A stretch of DNA of 64,000 bases from Enoplolaimus lenunculus (GCA_030248215.1 JASANG010002725.1:62001-126000); one strand, 5' to 3'. Shown: positions 22,345 through 35,695, counted from the stretch's first letter. The notes: generated by a model not told the origin, from the sequence alone. Made by a program: numbers and translations.

Positions 22345-22402
22345 TATTTGTTGCTTCGCGTTGTGATTAGAAAATATTTTTATATTTGGTGTTTATGGTA
22401 GA

Positions 22403-22408
22403 AATAAA
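22403..22408 (+). promoter_or_regulatory. Polyadenylation signal of the three-repeat TSP1 gene
   Basis: AATAAA 59 nt after the stop codon at 22344; a second AATAAA-like run (AATTAAATAAAC) follows near 22467. Confidence 0.55.
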
Positions 22409-23480
22409 CTACATAGATAAACGTGTCGAGTCTATAACAATTTTTTCATACTGCAATTGTTCGAAATTAAATAAACTTTACGAAATTCATCCAAATCCTT
22501 AAATTTCAGTGCATCCGCCAATTTTTTTCTTAAACCATCCGTTTACACCCTGCTGTACATACATTTTCAAACCTGTCATGGGATGTTTTAGACAATATTT
22601 GAAATATCATGTGATATTTGAGTACCGTGAAGGTCACATCCTCAAATTTTTGAATTTTATAGCCGATAAACGTGCATACAAAATGTTACCCACTGTTGTA
22701 ATAGGGACAAATGTTCCAGACTGCCCAGTTAACCCAACCCCGCATAAGCATTATATTCTTAAGCCTAAATTCAGTGTAGAATGAGTATATAACTAAGCAG
22801 CTTTGTCTTTTAGTCTGAGCATTAGCCTAAGAAAACGCTGTCTAGAGCTTAAACCTACTCAATATTATTGCGGATAGAGAGTTTACAGTGTACGGACTGC
22901 CAAATTTGGAGCACGCGTTTTGTGGGAGTAAGCGTACTATAGTAGTATTTGTCTTTTTGTTTAAACTGACTTTGTACACGTGCCATGAGCCAAACTTGTA
23001 GCAAACCGGTAACTATCATTTTAAACCCCGTTAACCACATATGTTTACTTAAAATTGGACCGCATAACAAACAAAAAACAAACACTATAAATATACCTAA
23101 ATTGCATATAATACGGCATTTCAATATAGTCAATATGAAATTAGTTCACATCAAAGCAAAAAAATCGTTTCTCTTCTATAAAGTTAGCTCACACCGCAAC
23201 TTACATACGAGGTTCAACAAATACCGGTCTCAAATAATCCATGCATGAAAATATAACAACTTTGAATCCCGGGTAAAATTTAGTTCCTTTGAGCTTTATG
23301 GATAGCAATATTTTACAAATCAAAATTTTAGGTGCATCAGATTCGACCGCAACCACCACTGCGCTAAAATGATGGCAACGTTTCAAATAAATCATTCACA
23401 AACCATACTAAACAATTGGCAACAGAAAAAGCAGCAAAAACTTTAAAGAAAAACTCAACTTTTAGTTCAATTTTCCATTA
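22409..23480. other. Intergenic stretch, nothing recognised
   Basis: AT-rich, short frames only; isolated CCTAA words near 22745 and 22830. Confidence 0.45.
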
Positions 23481-23859
23481 TACTGTTGTGACCTGAATAA
23501 GAGCGGGGTCCCCATTTTGAGTCTCAATCAGTTGGCGTCTGTATTAATAATAATAGTTAAAAAATGTCAATTATTCCTAATTGTAGCGCATAAAAGACTC
23601 CACGACCAAATAAAGTTGAGTTCGAAACTTTAAAGCGTACTTATTAAGTTTTGAATAACCTTACATTATTGCTTAAGCCTTTGATGCAAGGCAAAAAACG
23701 TTTAATTCAACGAATAGTTGCAATACCGGATATATATCACTAACGAAGGGTGGAGGACGGCGGGTTGCAAATAAATAACAGTCTGTAACCGATAACAGGG
23801 GGTACCTCTGGAGAGACCAAATAAATATCAGTACCCCTTTTATTCGGGTCACTATAGTA
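23481..23859. mobile_element. Tc1/mariner-like MITE, inverted long copy
   Basis: Ends TACTGTTGTGACCTGAATAA and TTATTCGGGTCACTATAGTA. The interior is the reverse complement of 1987-2432 (shared GAGTCTCAATC and GAGTTCGAAACTTTAAAGCG) but about 65 bp shorter. Confidence 0.75.
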
Positions 23860-24639
23860 TATTAAAAATATTCAAATCCATTACAATAATATATCAGATA
23901 CATGAAAATTTATGCAAAAATCTTTAAAAAACCCATATGAGATGTATATATTGCATACAACGTGAAAGCACTAAACAAAGAAATAGTCATTATGTAAGAT
24001 AGAGAGTATCTTTAAAATAACATACGTATAAAATATAATTATGACCCCTGTATAGCGAAATCTACAACCTGCTCGATCACAGAGTCCAATATAATTTTGT
24101 CCCATGCGAATTTTTTAACTGAAATCATACCACCTCGAAACGAAATCCTTGTGACCTGTCATTGGTCAGGCTTAGATTTGGGGCTTGGGCTAAATATTAG
24201 ACTAAACCGTTACTTAAAAATGTAACTTAAAATTAGGCTTAACTATGGTGGATACCATGAAATCCGCATGCTTTTTAGCTCTAACTTAAACACAATATTA
24301 CTCACAGGTAAAGGTCAAGATGTGTTCCTATACATAGGCTTTGTTAATCACGAATTTTAAGTTTAAAGTTTAAGTCCGAAGCGCTCGTTTGCCGAACACC
24401 CCGGGTTTTATTAAAAGGATAAACCACATTTACATCAACGAAAGCAATTATATAAACCAAAGAAGGCAACAACATATTATCATAACATAACAGAGGTCCT
24501 TGAAAATTACCCATTATTCTACTCTGCTTGCAAGGATATTATTCAGTAGCAAATATGTTAAAAAGCACACAAGAAACCTAGTTTCAAAACAAACTACAAA
24601 TCAGGTACGCTGAGGAAAAGACATTCGAAAACCCAGCAT

Positions 24640-25420
24640 GCTATCATTCTGCCGGGTTATTGTTCCAAAAACCTTAAAAAACATTCTTCTTTTAGATACA
24701 GCTTAAGTTTGCACAAATTTCTATAAACATTTTCCTGAAAAACATCAACAACACAGACATTTTCATTGTTAAACTCCAGTTTACATCGAGCACTCCATAT
24801 TGCCAATTGTGCATGTTGGACGATGAAATTAAAAGCTATTCTCTTTAATGGGTCGTGAATATTTCGTCCCAAAATTAATTATCCAGCTACCTGTTGCAAA
24901 ACGGGAGTAATGAAAAAACTAATTTCTTGCGGCCGCAAACAATAAATAAACACATGAACATTATCCTCCCGCACTTCAATTCCATCCAAATAACAAAACG
25001 AACATATATTTGTCCCATCTGTAAAATGACTAGTGCGGTGATTAGTATACAATGACTTGTGTCTTAACCTAAAATGGACATCTCGCGCAGAGCCGTCAAC
25101 ATATTTCGCTTTTGCCCATATCCATGATCGCTCGACAAAAATAGGTTCAACTCCTAGCTCGTCTCGCCAAAAAACATGTTTAGGATGCATGAGTACCTTA
25201 TACACAGCGTGTATCCACATTTTATACAATTTATTTGCCGACACTGTTTTTAAAGATAACTTTTCGCCAAAAAAACCAACAAAAATTTCCATCCATTTTA
25301 AAAGATGACTCAATCATTGCAATCCGTATCTCTTTATATAACTCCGGTACATCAATACGTCTCAGTGAACGTTTAGTCGAAAACTGAACTTGCCGAAAGA
25401 AATGCACTGAATCCATATAA
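24640..25420 (-). mobile_element. Fragment of a LINE, 3' end of the reverse-transcriptase ORF
   Basis: Minus-strand frames read ARDVHFRLRHKSLYTNHRTS, then ICSFCYLDG and NVHVFIYC: the C-x2-C ... H-x4-C zinc-binding segment found after the reverse transcriptase of many non-LTR retrotransposons. The following HAQLAIWSARCKLEF matches the usual ORF2 end. One frame change near 25310 and an in-frame TAA near 24880 interrupt it, and the polymerase core is missing, so it is a dead, 5'-truncated copy. Confidence 0.65.
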
Positions 25421-25549
25421 AGCGAGCGTGTCCATATAATCGTAATGGCATGTTCATATCACACGGATAACTTTCATTACTAGGTTAAAGGTGTCCACAC
25501 ACAACCAGTTTACACTATATACGCACACCGTTTGAAAAGTATTAACCCG

Positions 25550-25760
25550 CAAAGGGTGTAAACCGGATGTCCGTTTCCGGTAAAAATCGGACCCGTTTTT
25601 CTTATAGTAATACCGGAAATTATTTTTATACTCAAAATTAGTTAGTCACGTAAACTTATTTTTAGGCTCAAAATTAGTACCGGAAATTATTTTTATGCTC
25701 AAAGTTAGTTATGTCACATAAAATTTTTTTAGGCTCAAAATATGTTATAAATCACGTAAA
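25550..25760. repeat. Degenerate tandem repeat with CCGG words
   Basis: Roughly two to three units containing ACCGGAAATTATTTTTATRC and GGCTCAAAATTAGT. Probably a worn member of the CCGG-type hAT-like repeats. Confidence 0.45.
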
Positions 25761-26499
25761 TTCTTGCAACTTTTTCATTATAGATAAAACATGTTGGAAC
25801 TGTTTCTGTTTACAACCCTGCTAATTTGGGTAATACTTTCTGTCGGTTTACACCCTCCCCAACGCCGGTTGGATGTGGAATAAATTTTGCCGCAGCGAAA
25901 CAAAACATGCCTAAAATTAAATTTTTTGACAGCTTGTGTTGCTCAATTTTGTTTTATGTTCATAACTTTGAGGAATATATTCCTCAAAGTCACACACTTG
26001 CCAAAAACACTCTCAAAACATGAGAAATTTTACTATCAAAATTGCCGGAACTTTGGGCAAGAAGTATAAGCACCGGATGTTTTTTGCCTGACCAAGAGGC
26101 ATGCTTGGTTGCGCCGTGCCACGTATAGTCGGAACATTTACTAATTCCCAAAACTTTTGCACATCAAATAGCCAGCTCTCAACGCAATAAGAGTTCAATT
26201 CGTTTATTACATCAACATGTATAACGAATAAACAAAACGGTGACAATGCAAAATGAAAGAAGCCGGCAGTGACGTGCATTGAATGACACGTGAATAATGC
26301 ACCAAGTTTGAACGATTTGTTAGATAAAGTTTCCTAATCGTCATTGTAATGGGCCACCCGGCATCAAGTAGGTAATCACCCCAGATGGTTCGTGTGAAAT
26401 CTGGTTAAAAGTTGGTGAAACAAGGAATGCAAATAGCTTGTGGCAAAAGTACCCGATCAATGAAAATGTCACGCTAAAACTGTACACCAGGGTACTACT

Positions 26500-26838
26500 G
26501 GAGGTCTGCCTACGCCTCCTGCAGAAAATCGGCCTCTGGCTCCGGTAGAACTTTGCCGAAGGTTCCGGCCATTTCGGTAGTAAAATTTTGCATAATTTTC
26601 TTACATTTATCTGTTTAGCGCGTTTCGATTGACTTGTCACAATTTTCATGAAAGATGTGCCGAAATTTGGCATAAAATTAGCGTGAAACCAAACAACTTA
26701 ACAACGTTTTGCAGAAATAACTAAACTTAACTATTTAACCATCATTTTTACTACTTAATTTCGCCCCACCTCTGGCTCCGGGAAGTTTCGTTGATCTCCG
26801 GATCCGGCTGGGTATTTTTCACTTCCGGTTGCACCCTG
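26500..26838. mobile_element. Decayed hAT-like MITE, CCGG family
   Basis: Words CTCCGGTAGAACTTTGCCG, ACCTCTGGCTCCGGGAAG and the terminal CGGTTGCACCCTG match the family seen at 18990-19317; the left end is not clear. Confidence 0.45.
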
Positions 26839-27118
26839 CTGTATACATAAAAAAAGCGGTTAAAGCGTTTACTCGATATTTCGCAAAAAAATTCCGTCGT
26901 CAAATGGCATTTATCATTAATTAGAGACCAATTATGAGTGAGAATAGTTTAATTTGAAATTTGGTTTTGCTTAGCCTTAGATTTATAAATATACTCCTGG
27001 CCCTGAGCCAACACATGGGTCATTTGTGTGAGGAGAATTGCAAAAGTGCAATTTTTCTTTATGGATATCGTGAAATACCTATTTTGGTTTCAACAGTTTG
27101 AACGCTACAAGTACAAGT

Positions 27119-27124
27119 TTTATT
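27119..27124 (-). promoter_or_regulatory. Polyadenylation signal of the coiled-coil gene
   Basis: AATAAA on the minus strand about 70 nt past the stop codon at 27193. Confidence 0.5.
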
Positions 27125-27192
27125 GTAATACTCTTATCTACAAATCATGATTAGGATCTTTATATTTTTACAAATAAAATACTGTCGAAGTG

Positions 27193-30100
27193 TCAGTACC
27201 GCAACGTTTCTCCAAGTCCACGTACATAATTCAGCACTCGAATCCTATCTTGGTTTGCCATTGGCCAATTCGCTCGTGCATTCTCGTCACTAATTGGCCA
27301 ATCCACTCCTGCACCAATCCGTTCAATGTTCTCATTGGTTCGTACAGGATATTCACCGGTATCAAACACTGACTTCAGTCTGCTGGCTATCGTATGTTTC
27401 AGAATAGATTTTGGAATGGCATAGGGCCTATGTCCTCCTACATTCAGACGACATTGACGTGGCGATGCAGACCGAGCCCTGGCCCTAGGTGCCCCAATGC
27501 TGGGCTGATACTGTTTGGTTCGAGCATGAGCACTTCGTCGTGGTGAAGGCTGACTTTCAGATCCAAATCCGGAAGATGACGACGGTGACTTTCGACAATT
27601 ATTGTTTCCATCGGCGACATAACTATTGACATTGTCTTCGGTGCGCGTCTCGCGTTCGGGAGGAGTATATGAGCGCTTAACGTAATCGCCGTGTCGAAAG
27701 CACAACCGGCTGCCAGGGAAGCCATCACGCGGCGATGCAACATACAAATAATCTTCAAGCTTAAATAAACGCAAACTAGTTAGAAGACCAACGGTCGTAA
27801 CAACTTATTACGTTGTAACATAAGAACCTCTTTCCAAAAATTTTGCCACAACGTCACCATACGATTTCGTAGTTTTGGCTACGCTCCTGCATATATCTAC
27901 GGCACTTAAACAGCACTGAACTGTGACAACAAGAACGCAGTATTCTCAGACAGAAACAGCAACAACTTTAAAATAGATGTCATGTTTTGGAACTAACTCA
28001 TCAGTATAGTATTTACTAATTCTTTAAATTAACGTTTACTTTTTGTCTCAAAGTTTCAACTTTACGGTACGAAGCGTCTTCTTGTTCAATTTTACGACAT
28101 AAATCGTCACGTTTACGATCAAGAGCTTTGCGTTCCGCTACATCAAGCGATCGATGCATTTGACCGCTGATATTGTCATATGACCTGAAAAAAGCCAATT
28201 CAGAATCAAATACACAATTTCAGAATCGTTTCAGCTTTGTTTTGCTCATATAACTTCATGCAAAAATGAAGCGATATAATTAACCAGTTTTGTGCTGCGT
28301 TATTTTAAGCTATTACAGTTTCAAATATTGCAACCATTTTGACTGTTAGATAAATATCAACCACATGGAAAACACAGTAAAACGCTTAACAAATTTTGGC
28401 TCACTTGAGCATAAACTGCAATCTCGCGCGAGACTCTGCAATTAGCGCTTCGGCAAGATATGAAAATTCTTCCGTCAAAGCGACAAAATCAATTAATTTC
28501 GGCCGCGGAGTTTGCAGACTAGGCCGGTCCGCGCATAAACGCCGAAACAGATCCATCAAGCATGGATCTTGCGTTTTAAGTGCAGCGAGTAATTCTTGAA
28601 CATTTGCACCCAACGAGTGACTTCGTGTAACTGCCTAAATGAAAATCAACATACCCATTTCAATGAAAATATACTACACAGTTTGCATTAATTCGGTCAG
28701 CTATGCCGTAAAACATCTTAGAGCCTTGGACGTGAGATCGTTGTTGCAGGACTTCCAAAAACGTTTGGAACCTCAACCTACTTTGTTCCGACACTTTTTT
28801 AAAGCTCATTTTAAATTAAAACTGACATATTTTTTCTAGATGATTCAGGTATATGAAAACTGTCCTAGAATACCAATTATTGTCATTGGTTGCATACCTA
28901 TTTTTATAATTAGCTTAGTACTACGGAAGTTTTGTACCCGAACATCCGCTATTTATCAAGCCAACTTACAAGCAAGAAGGAACCTAGTTTATTTTCGAAT
29001 GCAAACTACCCTATTAATCCTGGGCAGCAATAGCCAAGTAGGTTCATAATTCTTACTGTTCCGGCTACAAAAGGCATTGAAACTTTTGCTTTGACATCAG
29101 CCAACGGTAAATTACGCCGTATAGGGCTTCTCCGCTTTGCAGTTGGTCTACTGAATCGAAGTCCATGGGAGGCGCTGCGACCTTTTACAGAAGGTTTCGA
29201 GGCATGATTTGGAGCACGTTGAGTAGCTGGTATAGCACTCTGGAACGACATACTTTATATTATAAGTACTATTTGATCCACAATACAAACACTATGTCAT
29301 ACTGGCTTCTCCACAGTGGGAGGGCGGCCCCAGCACTTTTCGAAATTTTCATTTTCCACACGGCGAAAATTTTGCTGCCCCAGGAAAGGCCCCCCGGCGA
29401 ATTTTCGGCCGCCGCCCAGCAAAATGCCCCCCAGCAAATTTTTTTGCTGGGTGGCCCCCAGGACTTTTCTAGGTCAAAAATTTTCAATGTTAAAACGTAA
29501 AGACCTGTATATTACGCTGAGTACTCATAATTTTTAATAGCGTTACAAATACCCGTAGTAACTAATACAATTCAATAATGAACTGAAAAAAGCACAATTA
29601 TATAAAGACCGTTTCAGGGCATACAGCATTCGAAAGTACCTTGCAGCAGCAAGTTCAACCCGCCTGAGCCTTATGATAAACTGAAGCTGTGACTAATATA
29701 CAAAATATATATTAATCACAGTTTCAATTATAGATTATCTATATTTTATATAATTGTGCTTCTTTCAACTTCTGGTTAAGTTGTCAGTATATACGTAATA
29801 TTAGTTAAAATTATTGTTATTAGCATTTGCGAGAAATTGTTGTCATGTTGAGCGATAAGTAATCTTAAGTTGAGTTGGAAACACGGTCTAGAATGAAAAA
29901 AATGGTCCAAAAAGTCGGTTTGCAAAATTTTAAGCCTGGCCCCAAGGACCCCCAGATCATCTGGGGCCCCCAGCAAAATCAGCTGCCTCCAGGAAACTCC
30001 TGGGGGCCCCCAGGAAACGCCCTTCGGCGGAAGTTTTCAAGCTGTGGAGAAACCAGTCATAAGAACCTATACAGCAGTATTACTCGAGCAAGGATGGGCG

Positions 30101-33100
30101 GTCTGGGTGAAAAACCGAGACCGAGACCTAACAACCGAGACCGGTCAAGACAAGTCTCGGTCTCGGTCAATTTTTGGTGATCACCGAAAAAATTAAATTT
30201 TCAAAATAAATATTATTCCTAATGCTTTTTCGCAGTTTTTGTGTTTTTCATAGTTTTTTTTGCGTTTTTCATAGCTTTTTGTGTTTTTTTCAGAATGTCT
30301 TTTCAGAATATCTGCTCGCAGTTATTGCGTAAATATGACATTTCATAATTTATTTCAGAGATAAATTTTATTCATCAGCCATCAGTTACTTCAACAGTAC
30401 AGTCATGCACTTGCCGGATCCTCGACTTCTGGACTCGGTTCTAAATCACCGGAAACTCAAAAAAACAAGATCGAGGAGATCTGCCAAATACCGAGACTGC
30501 CTAGACCAAGACTCCCACTCCAAGCGTACCCGTATTCTCTTTTGTGAAACGAAAAACATTTTTTAAAAATAAATCATTGAATAGTCAAAACACTAAGCAA
30601 ACAAAAAGAAATTCTGCGGTACACTTGAACTTGATCATATTTTTAAAATAAATTCCATTTGCAGCACTAACCAGTAACCTTTTTCCAATTTCAATTAAAA
30701 GAGCGAGAAATTCTATAACAAACATTAATAACTGCCAATACTCTACTCACGACCTGACCTAAAGCAATATATATACAAACAAGCATTGCTCAAAACCCAC
30801 CATTGCGATGATATCAGCTTCTGACCCAGCGAGAGGTTTCAACCCTGTTCGCTGCCTAGCTATGTCATTAGCTTCGCTTCGGCGCGCATTTTCCAACATT
30901 TCATGCTCGCGTACCAAATGTTTTAATCGCGCAAGCCGTTTTTGGGCGTCGCTATACTGATCTGTTGAGTCCGACTGGGATCGGGCAGCCGCGTGAGTTA
31001 AGCTTGAGCGAAGTCGTTTACTAGCGGAACCCAACGGAACGTAGTGGTCACTTGCAGAAGATGGCGGATGCGGTGGTTGATCTGCAACCGCATAAATGAG
31101 AGCTGTTCGCAGCCTTTTTTGGTCACGTGAAAGAAATTGCTCAGGAACAAGTATGTTGCGATCAAACGCTACTTAGAAGTAAAATTTGCAAAATTATGTA
31201 TGTATCTAATGCTAAAAAGCCCAAAAATTATAAGCAACATTCGCCATTTCGTGCACCGGAAACAGAGATAGGGCTAAGTTGGATAGATTTGATAACCAAT
31301 CCTCCAGCCTCCCATAAGCAACACGCCAGTGGATTCGAATACCAGAAAAATACCGGAGTCGGATATTTCAATATCCGGCTGCGACAGTTTCAAGAGCAAA
31401 ATTTCTAAGCCCTTATATCACAAAAAGTGAAATTATCACGCTAATTTAGTATTACTTGTTATGTGTTATAATTTTGTTTCTACAACGGTCTTACCATTAA
31501 CTGTGCTTTTTGCAGTAGTAATACTTATCATTATGAACAAAATTCGCCACCAAATTATTGTGATTTTTTGGTCATACTTGTCGGCAGTAAATTCCGGCAA
31601 TGTAGAATAAATACCGGAGCCGAATGTCAGGTTGAACCCTAGTAATTACCATTCAATTCCGATGCATGGGGCTGTTGTTTAATGTGATGAAGTGCCGTTC
31701 GGCCGCCAGGATCAGTCCATTGACTTGACCGGTCCACAAACGTTGTTGGCTTCTAAAAATAATTTATTATATTCCGATTTTAGTGAACAACCAAATTTAG
31801 CAAAAAATATGACACTCAGTGATAGCATCTTATACTCCTAAATGGCCATTTATTCAACAATACAAAGATATAACAGGCAGACAAAAATTATCGTGACTTT
31901 CACACAAGTAGTATATAATTCAAATTCTACAACGTCTACAGACGTTTATATTTAAAGGAATTCAATGTCTAGAAATCTATTTTGTATAGTTTGTCACTGT
32001 CGTAGCCAGAAATCAATTTCGAAAGGCACCACATGCTATTATATTTTAAACGTACGTGTGCGCACTAGAGATGTACGATAAGTTTTTAATTGAAACTTTG
32101 TCATGGAAAGGTCCCTTGTTTTTTTAAATTTTGGAAATTTTTTTGGAGGATGCTCGCCATCATTTCCCGGCAACAGATAATACGTAGATGTCTTGGGTAT
32201 TTAAAGTGGTTTTAAAAATGCGGAACAAAAAGTTGTAGTTTTAAGATAGAGCAATGAGATAACGCTAAACATTCGATACTAACAAGAATAAAATAAAAAT
32301 ATCTAACCTTTGGTGAAGACCTCGCCAATGGTGTATACTGTGACTTCAGTGTACGTAATTGCTCTTGCAATTGCTCTAGACTTGTCCGACGAAGTGTATC
32401 CTGAAATACGGAAAACTACAATACGTTGAAAACAAAGCTTACTTTCGTTGTTCTAAAACTCTGTAGTTTGCTAACGTACTATGCACTATAAAAAGTTTGC
32501 GTCCACCACAGTGCTGTTCTGGAATGGCACAAAAGCATGCCCTAGCAGCCTAAAAGCACTTTTTAAATAACCGCAACCATTTCACTTCACCTATCAGAGC
32601 GCAACGGATACTAAAACCTACTGCCGACCCTAATACCGCGGTTGCACCGTGAAAAAATAACTACATACCGAGTATTTGTAAGAAATACACAAGCCAAACA
32701 GCTACCTAACCACATCCCCAAACTTGTTAAGTCAGAGGTACTGCCCTCTTTTACCAATTCTAGATTATTCGTTATATATATACATTGACCTGCAGATTGT
32801 TCAACATACAGTTAGCGTAGTTCCATCGCTAGCCGAATGCCTGCAATCTAACTGCTCTGTGGAATCCTTAGTAACACCAAATCCAGAATGAGGCAACGAT
32901 TTGTTCAAATCGGTTAAATGTTCTCCAGTTTCGGCTGGGCCGCTGCCACGTGCACGTTCAACTGAACTGTAGCGACGAAGGTTATCTAAAATGTATATAC
33001 TAAATACTACATAGTCATGACGATATGTTACGTAGCTATGTGCTGCTTCATCATGGTGCAACAGGAATGGCCAAAATCCCTCCAATCGGAAAATTCCCCC

Positions 33101-35695
33101 AGGTTCAGCGTCCCCTCGAAAAATTCCCTCCGGGTTCGCAATTTTATCCGAAAATTGTGGGACGGATGAGCGGTGCCAATGCAACAGTGAATGTGCTATT
33201 TATTCGATCAAATATGCCAGTATCAAGGATGGGCGGTCTCGGTCAAAAAGCGTGAAAATTTTTAAACAAGCGCGACGTTATAAATGCGAGTGACCCATAA
33301 TTTTGTAACGGTGCCTGAAATGTGTTAAACACAAAAAAAGCAACTGTTTGTGATTAGTTACAATAAAATCAAAGTGTTTTCGTTTCTTTTCAAAAACAGA
33401 ATTTTGGGTAACCGGAGGGGCCATAGATTAGAAAATTTTTAAACAAGCGCGACGTTATAAATGCGAGTGACCCATAATTTTGTAACGGTGCCTGAAATGT
33501 GTTAAACACAAAAAAAGCAGCTGTTTGTGATTAGTTACAATAAAATCAAAGTGTTTTCGTTTCTTTTCAAAAACAGAATTTTGGGTAACCGGAGGGGCCA
33601 TAGATTAGAAAATTTTTAAACAAGCGCGACGTTATAAATGCGAGTGACCCATAATTTTGTAACGGTGCCTGAAATCGACGCTGCGATCAATGGAAAATTT
33701 TTGTGTTTGCTTGTCGCTTTTTCATCTCTTTGGTCTCGGTTTGCAAACCACCGAAACTGACAACAGCGGACCGAGACCAGCTAAAACCGGAGACTTCCAG
33801 AGATCGGACCGCCCATGCTCAAAAATTTAAATTTTTCAAAAAAATCGAAGTTTTTGTCCCCCTGCTTTAACCCGGGGGTATTTCTTGAATGAAGCCTTCC
33901 CCCACTCGGCAAATCCACCCACTCGAGATTAGGCTAGCGAAAATCCAGTAATGCTATACGTATATGTTCTTATATCACAACACCGGCGCACACAATATTA
34001 GCCATCCGCACAAGAACAGTAAGAAAACAAACCTTATTATAATTTGCAGAAAGATTTTAAAAAACTCAGTCTGAAAACGGACCAGTTCTAGCAGGGCAAT
34101 AATAAAATTTAAGAATTTCAAACAACACTTTAGTATTAGGGCAACGAACGGCGCCGGAAGACTCCAATTTTTTTAGTATAGCGCCACCGTTAGGAAGGCA
34201 TACCAGATTCAATAGAACGTTTAACATTGTATCCTTCGTTTATTTGAATAACTGACTGAGCGACCGAGACCTGACTCGGTCTCGGTCAATTTTTGGTCAT
34301 CACAAAAAAATTAATTTTCAACATTAAATTATTTTTTATGATGTGTTTTTCATAGTTTTTGGTGTTTTTTCAGAATATCTGCTGATAATAATTGCGTAAC
34401 CGTGAAAATTCCCAGATTCGGAGCGAAATTTGATTCATCAGGCATCACTTACCTCAACAATACAGCCATCCAACTGCTGAATGTTCGACTTTTGGTCTCG
34501 GTTCCAAACCACCGAGAGTCAAAAAATCGAGATCTGCCAAATACAGAGATTAGACGAGACCGAGACTCCCATCCCTGTTGAAAAGAACCGTTCTGATAAA
34601 ATTACCGTTTATGTTTAAGCATGCATGGACAAGATTTGAGAAAAATCGGCTTCGATCGGCCAAACTTTTGTTATCGGCACATCACTAACAAAAATATAAC
34701 ATCATAAAATTTTAGAATATAATTCGTATATAAGCAAACATGTGACCAGCAAACGCCTACAATCAGTAGGGTGAACACAAAAATCTACGTACTGAAATGT
34801 CGTACAGGCAATCGCTTAAGTAGGTGTGTATATGTATCTGCTTCATGCCTCAGTTGTTCGACTTGTTCCTCGGTGATGGCTTGATTCGTTTGTAATTTAC
34901 GCAATTGGCGGTCGATTTCTTGTAGACTTTTTATCAACACTAAACAATCAAAAATTATTAGGAATACGCATCTCTCAGCTTAACCAGGTGTATAGTTGTG
35001 CTACTAACAGGATAGATGTTAACTCAATCCGGCTTCGCCGAAAAAACTGAGTGCTATTATTTTGCGATACATATATAATCATTTTCTATTTGAATGAAAT
35101 GTTGAAGACATGGCTGAAGCATTTGTCCCAACCGGGGCGTTATATACTTATGAGACATTTAGTTATATACTCGAACATCATGGAAAATTTAAATCCTATG
35201 CGCAAACACACCAATTTTTGAATGCCAAAATCCGGAAACAAATGCAGTCGTTTGAAAACGTATGTGAAAACGTATGATAAATTATGGAGTATGACACAGA
35301 TTGAAAATTTTGGCAATACACAATAGAAAATTTAACAGAAAATAAGTTAGGATAATATGTCAATTTATCCTGATCATTTTCGTTTTCTTTTTTGTAATAT
35401 TATTGGTGAAATAATCCTAGTTGGAGATAGGTATTCACTTTATGTGCCATATTTTAAATCCTTACGTAATTCTCACCGACCAAATTTTAATACCGGTAAA
35501 AATTTACCTTAACATATAGGTGAAAAAATGCCAGAATTGCACTCTGATGTGATCATATCAATAGATACGTATAAAAATTCTTCAATGTGACTTACAATGA
35601 CCCCTGTTGCTTGTGTAGGTAATTCTGTGATGAGCCCTTTCTGGGCTATTCGTCGGCAGCCGGGCGTTTGACAAAAACGACTCCGATTCGTTCAT
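27193..35695 (-). CDS. Unrecognised coiled-coil, Ser/Arg-rich protein, 10 exons
   Basis: Minus-strand exons: 35695-35596, 34939-34793, 32985-32810, 32400-32308, 31752-31650, 31102-30801, 29239-29057, 28634-28405, 28184-28040, 27759-27193. Phases match at all nine GT-AG junctions, giving about 681 aa; that agreement is the main evidence for the gene. Residues 34-80 look like a coiled coil (SLQEIDRQLRKLQ). Residues 142-160 form a second short helix (LEQLQEQLRTLKSQ). Residues about 245-300 are charged and helical (QKRLARLKHLVREHE). Residues 308-368 are basic and Pro/Ser-rich. Residues 369-493 are again helical (FVALTEEFSYLAEAL, then ERKALDRKRDDLCRKIEQE). The tail 494-681 is rich in Ser, Arg and Pro and ends in LGETLRY. 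There is no signal peptide or membrane segment, so the protein is probably cytoplasmic, cytoskeletal or centrosomal. I recognise no family; the helical stretch 400-490 recalls actin or microtubule adaptor coiled coils only loosely. The acceptor of exon 10 (TTTAAG) is the weakest junction. Confidence 0.75.
29302..30056. mobile_element. GC-rich non-autonomous DNA element in an intron of the coiled-coil gene
   Basis: Ends CTGGCTTCTCCACAG and CTGTGGAGAAACCAG are inverted repeats, and TCATA flanks both sides. The ends of the interior are rich in CCCCCAG; 29948-29966 is the palindrome CCCCCAGATCATCTGGGGG, sitting within a larger run. Confidence 0.7.
30089..30524. mobile_element. hAT-like MITE, GGTCTCGG family
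   Basis: Starts CAAGGATGGGCGGTCT and ends AGACTCCCACTCCAAG, with many GACCGAGACC words next to each end. Confidence 0.6.
33224..33819. mobile_element. hAT-like MITE, GGTCTCGG family, with a tandem core
   Basis: Starts CAAGGATGGGCGGTCTCGG and ends GGACCGCCCATGCTC. The core 33255-33665 is a tandem repeat of about 174 bp, 2.3 units, beginning AAATTTTTAAACAAGCGCGA; neighbouring units differ at about one base. Confidence 0.7.
34256..34577. mobile_element. hAT-like MITE, GGTCTCGG family, partial
   Basis: Contains GACTCGGTCTCGGTCAATTT and ends GAGACTCCCATCCCTG; the left terminus is worn. Confidence 0.5.
34985..35546. mobile_element. hAT-like MITE, CCGG family; uninterrupted relative of 39669-40598
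   Basis: Shares GACTGCTATTATTTTG-like, AATTATGGAGTATGA and AAGTTAGGATAATATG segments, in order, with 39669-40598, but lacks the 373-bp insertion seen there. It spans part of exon 1-2 intron sequence of the coiled-coil gene. The left boundary is approximate. Confidence 0.6.

Noticed and set aside
27444-27758. 104-aa minus-strand frame
   Set aside because: Shadow of exon 10 of the coiled-coil gene in another frame.
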